From: JAEXOD01 sp963663265
Lineage (GTDB): Bacteria > Bacteroidota > Ignavibacteria > Ignavibacteriales > Melioribacteraceae
Reading direction: 5' to 3'
NCBI GenBank assembly: GCA_963663265.2
Contig: CAXXXM010000002.1
Location: forward strand, 1,736,001 to 1,800,000
Length of the DNA: 64,000 nt
The notes below the pieces were generated by a model. The model did no database searches, had not been told where the DNA came from, and worked only from the letters and a program-made list of their open reading frames with translations. Shown here piece by piece: positions 1-8,805 of this stretch. How positions within the stretch are numbered: the first letter of the stretch is position 1; each line of letters starts with the position of its first letter. The position numbers were made by a program, and so were the translations under genes.

Positions 1-208
1 GTGTATCGCCATAGTTCATCCAAACTTGGTCAATAGGATCCCATTTTGTATTTTTCCAACAATCATCTGTATCAAACCCATCAATGGTTGGAATTTTTGA
101 AGTTGAACTAATTAATAAAGTGTCATTTGTGTGAACAGAAAAATTATTTTGTGCATATGATGTTAAAGAAATAAATATTGTTAATATAAAAAGAAAAAAA
201 TATTTCAT
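1..208 (-). CDS. Secreted protein with CBM9-like N-terminus (partial, runs off left edge)
   Basis: The gene starts with ATG at 208 on the minus strand and stays open to the window edge, so only the first 69 codons are seen. The first 19 residues (MKYFFLFILTIFISLTSYA) form a clear signal peptide followed by QNN. Residues around 40-60 contain IDGFDTDDCW followed by W-x-P, which resembles the start of carbohydrate-binding family 9-type domains (IDG-x-x-D-x-x-W). Such domains sit at the N-terminus of many secreted outer-membrane or glycan-associated proteins in Bacteroidota. The full domain set and function cannot be judged from this fragment. The 246 bases between this start and the next gene hold no other gene. 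Confidence 0.6.
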   Translation of the reverse strand, partial: MKYFFLFILTIFISLTSYAQNNFSVHTNDTLLISSTSKIPTIDGFDTDDCWKNTKWDPIDQVWMNYGDT

Positions 209-427
209 CACAAATCCCTAAAATTATTTTTAATAAAAATACTAAAATAGCATAAACAAATTACATGCCTTTAAATTAAGTGGAAATTATTAAGAATATC
301 GATTGAATTGCAAAGTTAATTTTATTAAAATGATAAAATAATTATCGAAAGAATAAATAAGAAATGTGAATATTTAGTAAAGAAATGGTTGCAATAATAA
401 AAATTTAGAAGTTAAATTAAAAATAAA

Positions 428-444
428 GGGCTGGTAACCAGCCC
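428..444 (-). terminator. Rho-independent terminator of the MetX-like gene
   Basis: GGGCTGG-TAA-CCAGCCC is a perfect seven-pair hairpin with a three-base loop. On the minus strand it is followed by a T-rich run (TTTATTTTTAAT). It lies 10 bases past the stop codon of the hydrolase gene, so it most likely ends the two-gene minus-strand transcript. Confidence 0.8.
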
Positions 445-454
445 CATTAATCAA

Positions 455-1474
455 TTATTTTTCCAAGAATTTTTTTATTGCAATACTAACTTTTTCTAAC
501 TCGCAACCAACTACCCCATGTCCGCAATTGTTCTCCAACAATAAAGTTTCAGAATTAGCTAATTTTGAAAACTCAATTGCAGGTGCAGGATTTAATGCAA
601 GGTCGGATAATCCAATAACGGCTAAAACTTTAGCTTTAACAGATTTTGCAGTTTCTTCTTTGGAGTAATTATGATGTTTTGTAATATTATGATTAAACAT
701 ACTTAATAATTGATATTTCCAATTAATTGGAGGGAAAACTTCGGAAGTTTTTTCTTCAAACTTGGAAACATAACTATCAAATTTTTCAACCGGAGTATTT
801 TCATTGAATTTTTCCGGAGTGCTTAAAAATAACTTAAACATCATAGTTAGCAAGCGAGAAATCTTTGCTTCAGGAACATTAAACTCTTCTCCAATTTCTA
901 TAAAATTACGAAGAACAGTCCACAACATTTTATCATAAGAAGTTAAATAAGGAGTTGGAACATAAGGAACAGCCTTATCCATAAAATCAGGATAAGCAAC
1001 AATCCATTCGTATGCCTGCATACTACCCATAGAACCGCCAATTACGCAATAAACGTGATTAACGCCTAATTTTTCGGTAAGAGCAATATATTGGCTTTTT
1101 ACAATATCGGTAATAGAAAAATTAGGGAAATTGTTTCTTGGTTGTTTAACGCTATTACTTGGTGAAGTAGAAATGCCATTACCAATAGCATCAATTGAAA
1201 TAACATAAAATTTTGATGTATCAATTAACGAGTTTACCCCTAAAGCACGTGCGTTATCGGCACTTGTTCCATTAAAATAAGTGGGAAACAAAACAATATT
1301 AGATTTATCATCATTCATTTTGCCGTATGTTCTGTAGCCAACTGAACAATCAAGAATGGTTTGTCCGTTTTCCAATTGAAAATCGCCAATATCAGCATAT
1401 TGCTGTTGACCAAATAAAGTAGTAGAAAAAACAAATAAAATCAGAACAAGAGAAAATTTTCTAAACATCATCAT
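455..1474 (-). CDS. Secreted MetX-like alpha/beta-hydrolase (homoserine acetyltransferase family)
   Basis: The 339-residue protein begins with a signal peptide (cleavage near FG-QQQ, residue 22), then an alpha/beta-hydrolase fold of the homoserine O-acetyltransferase type. The nucleophile elbow is GGSMG with Ser148, Asp291 lies in GLSDLALNP, and His319 lies in NCGHG, a complete catalytic triad. MetX proteins are cytoplasmic, so a signal peptide argues that this is a periplasmic or secreted hydrolase/acyltransferase relative rather than the methionine enzyme. Three ATGs occur in a row at the start; a GAGG motif upstream fits the second best, so the true start may be 3-6 bases inside. It lies 6 bases after a GNAT acetyltransferase gene and is probably cotranscribed with it. 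The substrate is unknown. Confidence 0.8.
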   Translation of the reverse strand: MMMFRKFSLVLILFVFSTTLFGQQQYADIGDFQLENGQTILDCSVGYRTYGKMNDDKSNIVLFPTYFNGTSADNARALGVNSLIDTSKFYVISIDAIGNGISTSPSNSVKQPRNNFPNFSITDIVKSQYIALTEKLGVNHVYCVIGGSMGSMQAYEWIVAYPDFMDKAVPYVPTPYLTSYDKMLWTVLRNFIEIGEEFNVPEAKISRLLTMMFKLFLSTPEKFNENTPVEKFDSYVSKFEEKTSEVFPPINWKYQLLSMFNHNITKHHNYSKEETAKSVKAKVLAVIGLSDLALNPAPAIEFSKLANSETLLLENNCGHGVVGCELEKVSIAIKKFLEK

Positions 1475-1480
1475 AAAACC

Positions 1481-1999
1481 TCAATTATTTTTTAATTTTG
1501 CATAAATCAATTCATCACCTAACATATTGTTTTTGATAATATGTTTTCGTAATCGAGCTTCAAAAGTAAAACCGGCTTTTTCTAAAACCTTTGCAGATGC
1601 AGGGTTCCAGTCAAATACACTTGCTTGAATACGTTCAATATCAAAAGTTTCAAACATGAAATCTGTAAATATTTTAACGGCGTTAGTCATAATACCACGC
1701 CCCCAAAATTCTTCTCCTAACCAGTATCCAACTTCAGCGGTTTTTCTAAATACATTTTGACCTGGTTCAAAGCCAATTGCACCTACACAAATATCGTTAA
1801 TAATAATTCCATAATTTGTAACGGGATCAGCTAAGTTTACCAAGCTAATAAACTGATTAGCATCGTCTAACGTGTAAGGATGAGGAAAACCATCTCGTAA
1901 ATTAATCCATATCTTGCTGTTATTTGCATATTGAGTAAGGGATTCAGCATCTTCTTTGATGTAATTTCTTATAAGAAATCCATCTCCAGTTAATTTCAT
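1481..1999 (-). CDS. GNAT-family N-acetyltransferase (RimJ/RimL-like)
   Basis: This 172-residue protein matches the RimJ/RimL-type GNAT fold. Visible features are the acetyl-CoA binding segment GYWLGEEFWGRGIMTNA (around residues 91-107), followed by the strand with IERIQASVFDWNPAS and the terminal KAGFTFEARLRKH motif. Members acetylate protein N-termini or small amines using acetyl-CoA in the cytoplasm; the substrate here cannot be read from sequence. A GGAG ribosome-binding site lies 5 bases before the ATG. It is the first gene of a two-gene unit with the MetX-like hydrolase, which starts 6 bases after its stop. Confidence 0.85.
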   Translation of the reverse strand: MKLTGDGFLIRNYIKEDAESLTQYANNSKIWINLRDGFPHPYTLDDANQFISLVNLADPVTNYGIIINDICVGAIGFEPGQNVFRKTAEVGYWLGEEFWGRGIMTNAVKIFTDFMFETFDIERIQASVFDWNPASAKVLEKAGFTFEARLRKHIIKNNMLGDELIYAKLKNN

Positions 2000-2126
2000 T
2001 ATTACTCCAAAAAATTAAACAAATTTAAAATTAAGATATTTTTTGCTCTTTTTAAACAAGACAAGCTAATATTATTTATTTTAATTAAATTTATAAATGG
2101 ATTTTTAAATTTATGGTAAAATATTT

Positions 2127-2900
2127 ATGGCTGCAATTATAATTGCGATTTGTATAATTATGTATGGATACTATTTAACAATGCAAATTAATTTAGAAGA
2201 ATTAAATTTCTTTCAAAAGAAAGTAATAAAACGGGTTTTATCTAAATGGAAAAAGTATGTAGGGTCAATTCCAAAAGATAAATACGCTATAATGGATTTT
2301 GATACAATGATGAACATGCTTAACAAGTATGAAAGATACTTAATTAAGCAGATATTAACTATAAACCCACAAGATATCGGATTTAAAGGACCCTTTTACT
2401 CGCTTGAAAAAGCTAATCACCTAATTAAGGTTGATTCAGTAAGATTTGTTGGTAAAGGAGAAGGGCGGGAAACAGGCGTTCAATATTGCCCGGAGCATTC
2501 ATATATAGATTTTAAGTTAATGGCTGAAAAAATAAAAGAAGAAGAGAATTTAGATATTTATATTGATTCCGGTTATCGTTCTTCAGGTAGGCAGGCTTAT
2601 TTATTTGTTTTATATTTAGTTGAAGACAATAATTTTTGTTTGAAAGAAAATGGCAAGTGGATTGCTTTGCCGGGGTATAGCGAACACGGTTCACCTGTTA
2701 ATAATGCAATTGATATTGTTAACAAGGAGGGCATAAATGGATTTAGCGAAAATCAGACCTCTGAAGCTTTTGAAGCAACTCAGGAATATAAATGGTTGGT
2801 TAAAAACGCAAACGAGTTCAATTTTTATCTATCTTATCCAAAAAATAATTCGTTAGGTGTAGCTTACGAACCATGGCATTGGCATTGGGAGAAAAAATAA
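2127..2900 (+). CDS. VanY-like D-alanyl-D-alanine carboxypeptidase (peptidase M15B)
   Basis: This 257-residue protein has an N-terminal membrane anchor (residues 2-18) and a C-terminal M15B domain. Motifs are SGYRS (148-152), SEH with zinc ligand His187, AID with Asp196, and EPWHWHW with Glu248 and His251. These are the zinc and catalytic residues of VanY/DacB-type DD-carboxypeptidases, which trim the terminal D-Ala of peptidoglycan stem peptides in the periplasm. One oddity: His187 and Asp196 are nine residues apart, two more than in the canonical SxHxxGxAxD motif. The middle segment (about 30-110) is not recognised. It stands alone between genes of opposite strand. Confidence 0.8.
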   Translation: MAAIIIAICIIMYGYYLTMQINLEELNFFQKKVIKRVLSKWKKYVGSIPKDKYAIMDFDTMMNMLNKYERYLIKQILTINPQDIGFKGPFYSLEKANHLIKVDSVRFVGKGEGRETGVQYCPEHSYIDFKLMAEKIKEEENLDIYIDSGYRSSGRQAYLFVLYLVEDNNFCLKENGKWIALPGYSEHGSPVNNAIDIVNKEGINGFSENQTSEAFEATQEYKWLVKNANEFNFYLSYPKNNSLGVAYEPWHWHWEKK

Positions 2901-2975
2901 AGGACAGCTAAAAGTCTTTATAAAACTTATTAACCGCCCTTTAGTATCTATTAAGTAGTTTTTGGGGAGGGGCAA

Positions 2976-3416
2976 TTATGGTAATAATACAGCATATAAT
3001 GAGTCACGAGTTTCTTTCATAACAGAATACTTTTTATTTAAGTAAGAAGAGTAAAAACGCTGACACATTTTGCGTGTTTTGCAATTATTATTATACTGGC
3101 ATTCTCGTTGAACAATGTTAAGTCCTCTTGGGTCTTCAAGTTTGGTAAGTGTAAGTGCGGCCATTATACGGGCTCTTTCATCTTGGTCATCTCTTAATGT
3201 TTTCATTAATAAGAGTATAGCTTTTTCGGAGGGTTGAATTTCGCCTAACATATAAGCGCAGCTAACCCTTAACCCAACATTGTTCGACTGTAAGCCGATT
3301 AATAAATTTTCTTCAATTTGCTCATTTGTAACTTGTTTATTCAAATTTTCAGCAGCAGACATACTTGCTGCGGTTAGAATCAGTAGGCTAAGAAGAGTAA
3401 GAAAGTAGTTTTTCAT
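2976..3416 (-). CDS. Small exported HEAT-repeat protein
   Basis: The 146-residue protein has a signal peptide (cleavage near SMSAA-EN, about residue 22). About two HEAT-like helical repeats follow, with segments such as NNVGLRVSCAYMLGEI and DERARIMAALTLTKLEDPRG. HEAT repeats are protein-binding scaffolds, so a periplasmic interaction role is an inference. Four cysteines lie in the C-terminal half (QRECQYNNNCKTRKMCQRF, plus one in repeat 1), which may form disulfides. An AGGGG ribosome-binding site lies just before the ATG. No neighbour suggests a specific role. Confidence 0.65.
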   Translation of the reverse strand: MKNYFLTLLSLLILTAASMSAAENLNKQVTNEQIEENLLIGLQSNNVGLRVSCAYMLGEIQPSEKAILLLMKTLRDDQDERARIMAALTLTKLEDPRGLNIVQRECQYNNNCKTRKMCQRFYSSYLNKKYSVMKETRDSLYAVLLP

Positions 3417-3601
3417 GGTATCCCCTGTAACTTATTTCTATTTGTTGCTTAGAAAATTTTTACTTACAGTTATATAGACGGAACTTTATAACAAAAAGTT
3501 GCAGAGTGCAAAAATATTTCCGTAACCCAAATTTTTATAACATTTTTAAAACTATTTCGTCTAAAATTTGTTATAATATAAAATTATATTTAAGGTGATA
3601 A

Positions 3602-4750
3602 ATGAGTAGCTATTTTATAATATTTTTTTCAATTGTTGCTGTAGTCTTTTTAGGTGTTAGTACTTATATCTTTGTAAGAAGTTTACAGGCTTTAGCGTAC
3701 ATCCCACAGGTAAAACTTTATTATATAGTTCTGTTTTGGTTAGTGGCTTTATCCTTTTTTGCGGGAAGAGTTTTAGAAAACGGCTATCCCTCTGCATTTT
3801 CCGATGTTTTGGTTTGGGTTGGCTCAATATGGTTGGGGATAATGCTTTATGCATTTTTATCAATCTTATTAATTGATATTATTAGAGTAATTAATCATTT
3901 CATCCCTTTTTTACCAAAAGCACTATATGTTGATTACAATAAAACAAAATTTATTGTTTTTTGTATTGTAACATCAGTTATTGGGCTTGTATTAATTGGT
4001 GGCTATATAAATTTTAATAATCCAAGAATAGCCAGACTAAAATTAGATGTAGATAAAAAAGTTGAAAACATAAAAACTTTAAACATTGTAATGGCATCAG
4101 ATATTCATATGGGTACTATTGTTTCTAATGGAAGAGTAACTAAGTTGGTAAATATGATTAATAATTTAAATCCAGATATTGTTTTACTCCCCGGTGATGT
4201 GTTTGATGAAGATTTGGAGCCTGTGATTAGAAGAAATTTGGGAGATGACATCAAAAAAATTAAAGCTAAATATGGCGTGTATGCTGTTAATGGAAATCAT
4301 GAATTTATAGGTGGAGTTGAGCCAGCCGTTAAATATATGGAAGAACATGGAATTAATGTATTAAGAGATTCGGCTGTTTTAATAGGTAATAGTTTTTATA
4401 TTGTTGGAAGGGAAGATAGAAGCATTAATAGAATTAAGCCTCGAAAACAAATTGAAGAAATAATTAAAGATTGTGATAACACAAAACCAATGATTTTATT
4501 AGATCATCAACCTTTCCATTTGGAAGAAGCAGAAAAAGCAGGAATAGATTTGCAGCTTTCAGGGCATACACATCATGGGCAGCTTTGGCCCTTTAATTAT
4601 ATAACAGAAAAAGTATATGAAGTAAGCTGGGGGTATAAATTAAAAGGCAAAACTCATATTTATGTTTCAAGTGGTGCTTCTGGCTGGGGACCACCGGTAA
4701 GAACCGGCAGCAGGACAGAGATTGTAAATATTGTTTTGAAGTTTAAGTGA
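3602..4750 (+). CDS. Membrane-anchored metallophosphoesterase (YaeI-like)
   Basis: The 382-residue protein has four or five N-terminal membrane helices (about 4-26, 38-56, 70-96, 117-137) and a cytoplasmic or periplasmic calcineurin-like phosphoesterase domain. Metal-binding motifs are all present: DIHMG (167-171), GDVFDED (198-204), GNHE (231-234), DHQP, and GHTHHGQLWP near residue 321. The nearest described relatives are the YaeI/YkuE-type phosphodiesterases that act on lipid-linked or nucleotide phosphates. The start follows AAGGTG at a proper distance. The gene stands alone and is followed by a 1.07-kb repeat block. Confidence 0.85.
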   Translation: MSSYFIIFFSIVAVVFLGVSTYIFVRSLQALAYIPQVKLYYIVLFWLVALSFFAGRVLENGYPSAFSDVLVWVGSIWLGIMLYAFLSILLIDIIRVINHFIPFLPKALYVDYNKTKFIVFCIVTSVIGLVLIGGYINFNNPRIARLKLDVDKKVENIKTLNIVMASDIHMGTIVSNGRVTKLVNMINNLNPDIVLLPGDVFDEDLEPVIRRNLGDDIKKIKAKYGVYAVNGNHEFIGGVEPAVKYMEEHGINVLRDSAVLIGNSFYIVGREDRSINRIKPRKQIEEIIKDCDNTKPMILLDHQPFHLEEAEKAGIDLQLSGHTHHGQLWPFNYITEKVYEVSWGYKLKGKTHIYVSSGASGWGPPVRTGSRTEIVNIVLKFK

Positions 4751-5822
4751 GTATGAGTTAGTAACAATAATTATGGTGGAAATTTTCTGCATTTACTACT
4801 GACCACAATTACCAAATTTCAAGTATCTGTTATTAATCGGTGCGACTTCATCCGAAGTCGTGAGGATTGTTAGGGTTTATTGGTTAACGACGTGTGATTG
4901 CTCTGCAATCAAAAAAAGTGACATGTGACGAAAAAACAGCTAATAGCTAATAGCGAATAGTGAATAGCAAAAAAGTGACAAGAAACGAAGATGTTAAAAA
5001 ATTGGGGAAATAAAAACATGGGCGTCATCGGTCGTACCGTGACGCAAAATATTATTCATAAATACCTTTATTTTAACTTTTTTAATAAAAATTCATTTGG
5101 TAATGGAAAGACCATGACCGCCCTGGAAATATTCCTCAATTAAGAAACACCCACGTAAAAAGTAAATAAAGCAGGTAACAGGAAATAGCTAATAGCTAAC
5201 AGAATTGTATAAATAATTCAACATTTATGCTTTATATTAATTTTTTATAAATAGAAAAATGTTAACAAAAACAAAATTGCTCAAATCTTCATCTAAACAG
5301 ACCCGTTAGGGTTGAAACCTCAATAGTAAAATGAAAACAAAAAAAAGCAATAAAGCTCCGTTAGGTGCGACACGATTAGCAAAAAAGTAACGAGTGACGA
5401 GTAGCGAAGATGTTAAAAAATTGGGGAAATAAAAACATGGGCGTCATCGGTCGTACCGTGACGCAAAATATTATTCATAAATACCTTTATTTTAACTTTT
5501 TTAATACAAAATTCATTTGGTAATGGAAAGACCATGACCGCCCTGGAAATATTCCTCATTTATAAAACATTCTCGACCATTACCGCTTTAAATATTATTC
5601 CCCATTTTTCAACAACTTCGACTTTACCATGACTGAGAGAATATGTAAAGAAGGGGAAAAATATTAAATGCATAAGTATTATGAGTTATAAAAAAATTGT
5701 ATCTCCTCTCTGTGAAGAGAGGAGATTAAGATGTGAGTTAGTTGAAAGGTTCTAAAACACTATTTAAAGTCGTGACTCAAAGAAGAAATAAAACTAATCA
5801 ATAATTGTTTATTTATAAACAA
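4751..5822. repeat. Intergenic repeat block 1 (hairpin doublets, heptad repeats, 160-bp duplication)
   Basis: There is no gene here. Two hairpins open the block: CGACTTC-ATCC-GAAGTCG (4843-4860) and GATTGC-TCT-GCAATC (4896-4910). Degenerate seven-base tandem repeats follow (AGCTAAT, AGCGAAT, AGTGAAT; 4935-4975, and again 5168-5205). A roughly 160-base segment occurs twice with few differences, at about 4988-5146 and 5406-5565; each copy holds an inverted doublet of REP-like hairpins (5022-5045 with 5099-5119; 5441-5464 with 5519-5539). An ACCC-GTTA-GGGT hairpin lies at 5301-5312. Near 5702-5727 another hairpin (CTCCTCTC/GAGAGGAG) is shared with block 5 near 34409. The block lies between convergent genes. 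Confidence 0.8.
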
Positions 5823-6476
5823 TTATCTTACAATACTGTTATATGTTTTAATGTCTAACTTAACAGGAGAATAAATAATGCCTCTGTTAGATAAGTTTCT
5901 AACAAAAGCTCTTAAATGATTTTCGCTTCCTTTTTCTAAATTAGAATAAACATACGTTAAATCTGCGTTATCTGTTTCTTTAAGATGTGCAAACAAATCA
6001 ATAATATCAACTTCTTCAATTAAAGCACCAACTTTTAAGGCTTCAATATCTGAAACATTTCCTTGCTCTATTAATTGATTGTAAAGGGTCTGTAAATCCA
6101 GGTTAACAAATACTCCCGGATTATCAACTGTCATTGGGTCTTGTAAACCGTATTTATCAAGTAAATATTTTATTGTATTGGTGTGAACTGTTTCGCTTTT
6201 ATTAATATTATTGAAAACATTTAAATTGTATTTGTTGTAAAAATAAGCATAAACATCGCGTGCAACTTTTTCTTCTTCACGCATAAATAAAAGTCCGCTC
6301 TCTTCTGCTGATGATAAGTCGTCTGCTGCAATTTTTTCTAATACAGTCATATCAATAGTTTGGTTTTCAACATTGCTTAAATTTGAGTTTTGGCTGCTGG
6401 CCGGGTTTGAATCACACCCGATTAATGATAAGGATAAAACAAATGCAGCTGTGTATAATAAAGATTTGGTTTTCAT
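5823..6476 (-). CDS. DUF2202 ferritin-like lipoprotein
   Basis: The start is placed at the ATG at 6476, because AGGAG lies 6-7 bases upstream and the protein then begins with a lipoprotein signal MKTKSLLYTAAF with lipobox SLIGC. A longer frame back to 6590 has no such support. The mature part matches DUF2202 (ferritin-like four-helix family): LLFMREEEKVARDVYAYFY, then SETVHTNTIKYLLDKYG, then the last helices with HLKETDNADL and ENHLRAFVRNL. Glu, Asp and His residues in these helices are the expected metal-binding positions of ferritin-like folds. It is probably an outer- or inner-membrane lipoprotein; function is unknown, with metal handling or oxidative defence an inference. Confidence 0.8.
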   Translation of the reverse strand: MKTKSLLYTAAFVLSLSLIGCDSNPASSQNSNLSNVENQTIDMTVLEKIAADDLSSAEESGLLFMREEEKVARDVYAYFYNKYNLNVFNNINKSETVHTNTIKYLLDKYGLQDPMTVDNPGVFVNLDLQTLYNQLIEQGNVSDIEALKVGALIEEVDIIDLFAHLKETDNADLTYVYSNLEKGSENHLRAFVRNLSNRGIIYSPVKLDIKTYNSIVR

Positions 6477-6697
6477 GATAAACTCCTGTTTTGTTGGTTT
6501 GTGTTTTTCAACAAAGGTGCTAAAAGCATGCCAAAGGAAAGAAATGTTAAAATGAGCAAAAAATGAATAATTTACAGATTTATTCGACAAGGTTGGCGAG
6601 TTATATGTCCAATTTGGCGAGAAAAATATTTGTGAATCGAAATTGACATTTTTACATCATACTGATAAAGTAAATAAAAAATATTTGGAGAAATAAA

Positions 6698-7042
6698 ATG
6701 TTAAGAACTAATTTAACGCATGTACTATCAGAACAAGAGCATTCTGAATTATTAAAAAACAATGAAAACGTAATGATTTGCTGTGGTAGAATGGGACCCA
6801 TGTGTATTCCGGTTTATGAAGTAATGGAAGAATTGGAAAATGAATATACACATATAAAATTTGCAGATATGGAATTTGATTCTCCCGATGCAAAAGTAAT
6901 TAGAAATTTACCGGAATGTAGAAACTTTGCAGGGTTACCATTTGTGGTTTATTATAAAAATGGAAAAGTTGTAAAAGCAACAAGTAGTATTCAATCAAGA
7001 GACCAAGTAACAGATAACCTTGACAAATATTTAAGCAAGTAA
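6698..7042 (+). CDS. Atypical thioredoxin (CGRMGPMC active site)
   Basis: This 114-residue cytoplasmic protein has a thioredoxin-like fold: a beta strand ENVMICCG, the helix IPVYEVMEELENEYTH, the strand IKFADMEFD, and the cis-proline motif GLPFVVYYKNGKVV. The usual WCGPC active site is replaced by CCGRMGPMC, with cysteines at 28, 29 and 36. So the redox pair would be Cys29 and Cys36, spaced by six residues rather than two, or Cys28 and Cys29. It lies upstream of a thioredoxin reductase-like gene (121 bases apart), so the two most likely form a redox pair. A GGAG ribosome-binding site precedes the ATG. Family membership is clear; target proteins are unknown. Confidence 0.8.
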   Translation: MLRTNLTHVLSEQEHSELLKNNENVMICCGRMGPMCIPVYEVMEELENEYTHIKFADMEFDSPDAKVIRNLPECRNFAGLPFVVYYKNGKVVKATSSIQSRDQVTDNLDKYLSK

Positions 7043-7151
7043 TTATATAAGGATAATTCAAAAGATAAAATAATTGTATCTCTATTTTAGTATAAATGCA
7101 GTCATTTCATTTTTCCTCATTGTAATCTTTTGAGTTATCCTTTTTATATAA
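7043..7151. repeat. Long imperfect inverted repeat between the thioredoxin genes
   Basis: AAGGATAATTCAAAAGA (7049-7065) is matched in reverse by TCTTTTGAGTTATCCTT (7126-7142) with one mismatch, and the arms extend outward through TTATATA with a small gap. The loop of about 60 bases holds no gene. This may be a small transposed element, or a transcript hairpin that sets the ratio of the two flanking genes. Confidence 0.6.
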
Positions 7152-7163
7152 AGGAGATTTAAA

Positions 7164-8123
7164 ATGGAAAATCATTATGATGCAATAATAATTGGAGCGG
7201 GAGCAGCAGGTCTTACCGCAGGAATTTATTTGTCGCGAGCAAAAGTTAAAACATTAATTCTAAATGAAGGTGCTGTTGGTGGTCAAATGGTGTTAACTCA
7301 TGAAATTGCTAACTATCCCGGTGTTGATTCAATTAGCGGTTATGAATTAGCTCGTAATATGAAAGCACAAGCACAACGATTTGGGTGTACTATTAAGAGT
7401 AATATAAAAATAACCAATATTAATCTGAATAGTAAAATAAAGTCGGTAGAAGTGGGAGGAAAAATCACTTATACTTCGGATGCTGTTATAATTGCAACTG
7501 GTGGAAAATCAAGAACAATAGGTGCTAAAGGTGAGGATATATTCAAAGGAAAAGGAATATCATATTGTGCAACATGTGATGGCGATTTTTTTACTGGTAA
7601 AGAAATTATAGTTGTTGGTGGTGGAAATTCGGCTTTGGAAGAAGCGGTTTCTTTAACAAAATATGCTTCTAAGATAACTGTTATTCATCAATTTGATCAT
7701 TTTCAGGCTTTAGAGCATTATGTTGAAGAAGCAAAGAATAATGAAAAAATTAGTTTTATAATGGAATCAAAAGTTGTCGAGTTTTATGGCGAGGATAGTT
7801 TAAGTGGTGTTGTTATTGAAAATGCCAGAACGGGTGAAATAACTGATATGAAAATTGATGGTGCATTTATATTTATTGGGTATATTCCAAATACTGAATC
7901 AATTAAGGAAATGGTTGAATTAAACAAGTATGGGGAAATAGTAGTTGATTCAAACATGCATACAAGTGTTGAGGGAGTGTTTGCAGCAGGAGATTCGATT
8001 GCAAAACGATATAGACAAGTTACAACAGCAGTTGCCGATGGAACAATTGCAGCTTTAAGTGCTTCGGAATATATTAATAATATTAAAAAAGAAAAGAAGT
8101 TGATTGAACCGGTATTGGTTTAA
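7164..8123 (+). CDS. trxB: Thioredoxin reductase-like flavoprotein
   Basis: The 319-residue protein has the layout of low-molecular-weight thioredoxin reductases. The FAD-binding motif GAGAAG is at 11-16, the redox-active CATC at 135-138, the second nucleotide-binding motif VVGGGNSALEEA starts near 151, and the C-terminal FAD motif GVFAAGDS lies near 275. NADPH-dependent enzymes carry HRRDxFRA after the second Rossmann motif; here the segment reads HQFDHFQA, lacking the arginines that bind the 2'-phosphate. The electron donor is therefore probably not NADPH. The adjacent thioredoxin is also atypical, which suggests a dedicated pair. GGAG lies before the ATG. Confidence 0.85.
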   Translation: MENHYDAIIIGAGAAGLTAGIYLSRAKVKTLILNEGAVGGQMVLTHEIANYPGVDSISGYELARNMKAQAQRFGCTIKSNIKITNINLNSKIKSVEVGGKITYTSDAVIIATGGKSRTIGAKGEDIFKGKGISYCATCDGDFFTGKEIIVVGGGNSALEEAVSLTKYASKITVIHQFDHFQALEHYVEEAKNNEKISFIMESKVVEFYGEDSLSGVVIENARTGEITDMKIDGAFIFIGYIPNTESIKEMVELNKYGEIVVDSNMHTSVEGVFAAGDSIAKRYRQVTTAVADGTIAALSASEYINNIKKEKKLIEPVLV

Positions 8124-8212
8124 ATTGAATGAATAATTTATAATGGTTGGTAAAAATAGGACTGCTCCGTTGGAGTGGGGAATATATAGCCTTTTGTTTG
8201 TTCTACCAATAG

Positions 8213-8238
8213 AGCCATTCCCTTTGAATGGCTTTTTG
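8213..8238 (+). terminator. Likely terminator downstream of trxB
   Basis: AGCCATTC-CCTTT-GAATGGCT followed by TTTTTGCG gives an eight-pair hairpin with a short T run, 89 bases after the trxB stop. It also resembles the hairpins of the intergenic repeat families, so it may be a repeat that acts as a terminator. Confidence 0.5.
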
Positions 8239-8239
8239 C

Positions 8240-8805
8240 GTTAGTAACCGAACACACTCACCAAGTATATAATATTAATCGGTGCGACTTCATCCGAAGT
8301 CGTGGGGAAAGTTAGGGTTCGTAGGTTACCGACGTGTGATTGCTCTGCAATCAAATAAAGTAACGAGTGACGAAAATCAGTAAACAGTAAACAGCTAATA
8401 GGTAACAGATTTGTATAAATAATTCTTTATTAATGCTATATATAGTATTTAAGAAATGGAAAATGTTAACAAAAGCAAAATCACTCACGTCTTCAACTAA
8501 TCAGACCCGTTAGGGTTGAAACCTCAATAGTAAAATAAAACCAAAAAACCAATAAAGCTCCGTTAGGTGCGACACAAAAAATGCAGAAAAGCATGGTTGT
8601 TGAAATGTTGGGGAATGTATAAAAAAATAAATATTTGAAAAACGAAAAGAACATGTCGTCCGGCAATACTGCCGGACTTTTTAAATATTATTTTCGATTT
8701 GCTATTGACATTTCGACCCGCTGGGTCTTATATATCTGATTATGTATTTCCTGCTTTTATGAGGTAAGTATAATCATTAATCCCCATTCAGATAATATAG
8801 ATTTA
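8240..8805. repeat. Intergenic repeat block 2 (second copy of the composite repeat)
   Basis: There is no gene here. The block repeats the order seen at 4838: CGACTTC-ATCC-GAAGTCG (8285-8302), GATTGC-TCT-GCAATC (8338-8352), seven-base repeats (GTAACGA, GTGACGA, AGTAAAC, AGCTAAT; about 8357-8410), then a conserved stretch ending in ACCC-GTTA-GGGT (8505-8516) and a CTCCGTTAGGTGCGACA tail. Two hairpins with a shared leader follow: ACATGTCG + TCCGGCA-ATAC-TGCCGGA (8651-8676) and ACATTTCG + ACCC-GCT-GGGT (8708-8727). It lies between convergent genes. Confidence 0.8.

Noticed and set aside
4838..5575. CRISPR-like appearance of spaced palindromes
   Set aside because: Repeats are hairpins with irregular spacing and conserved, not unique, spacers; no cas genes are present.
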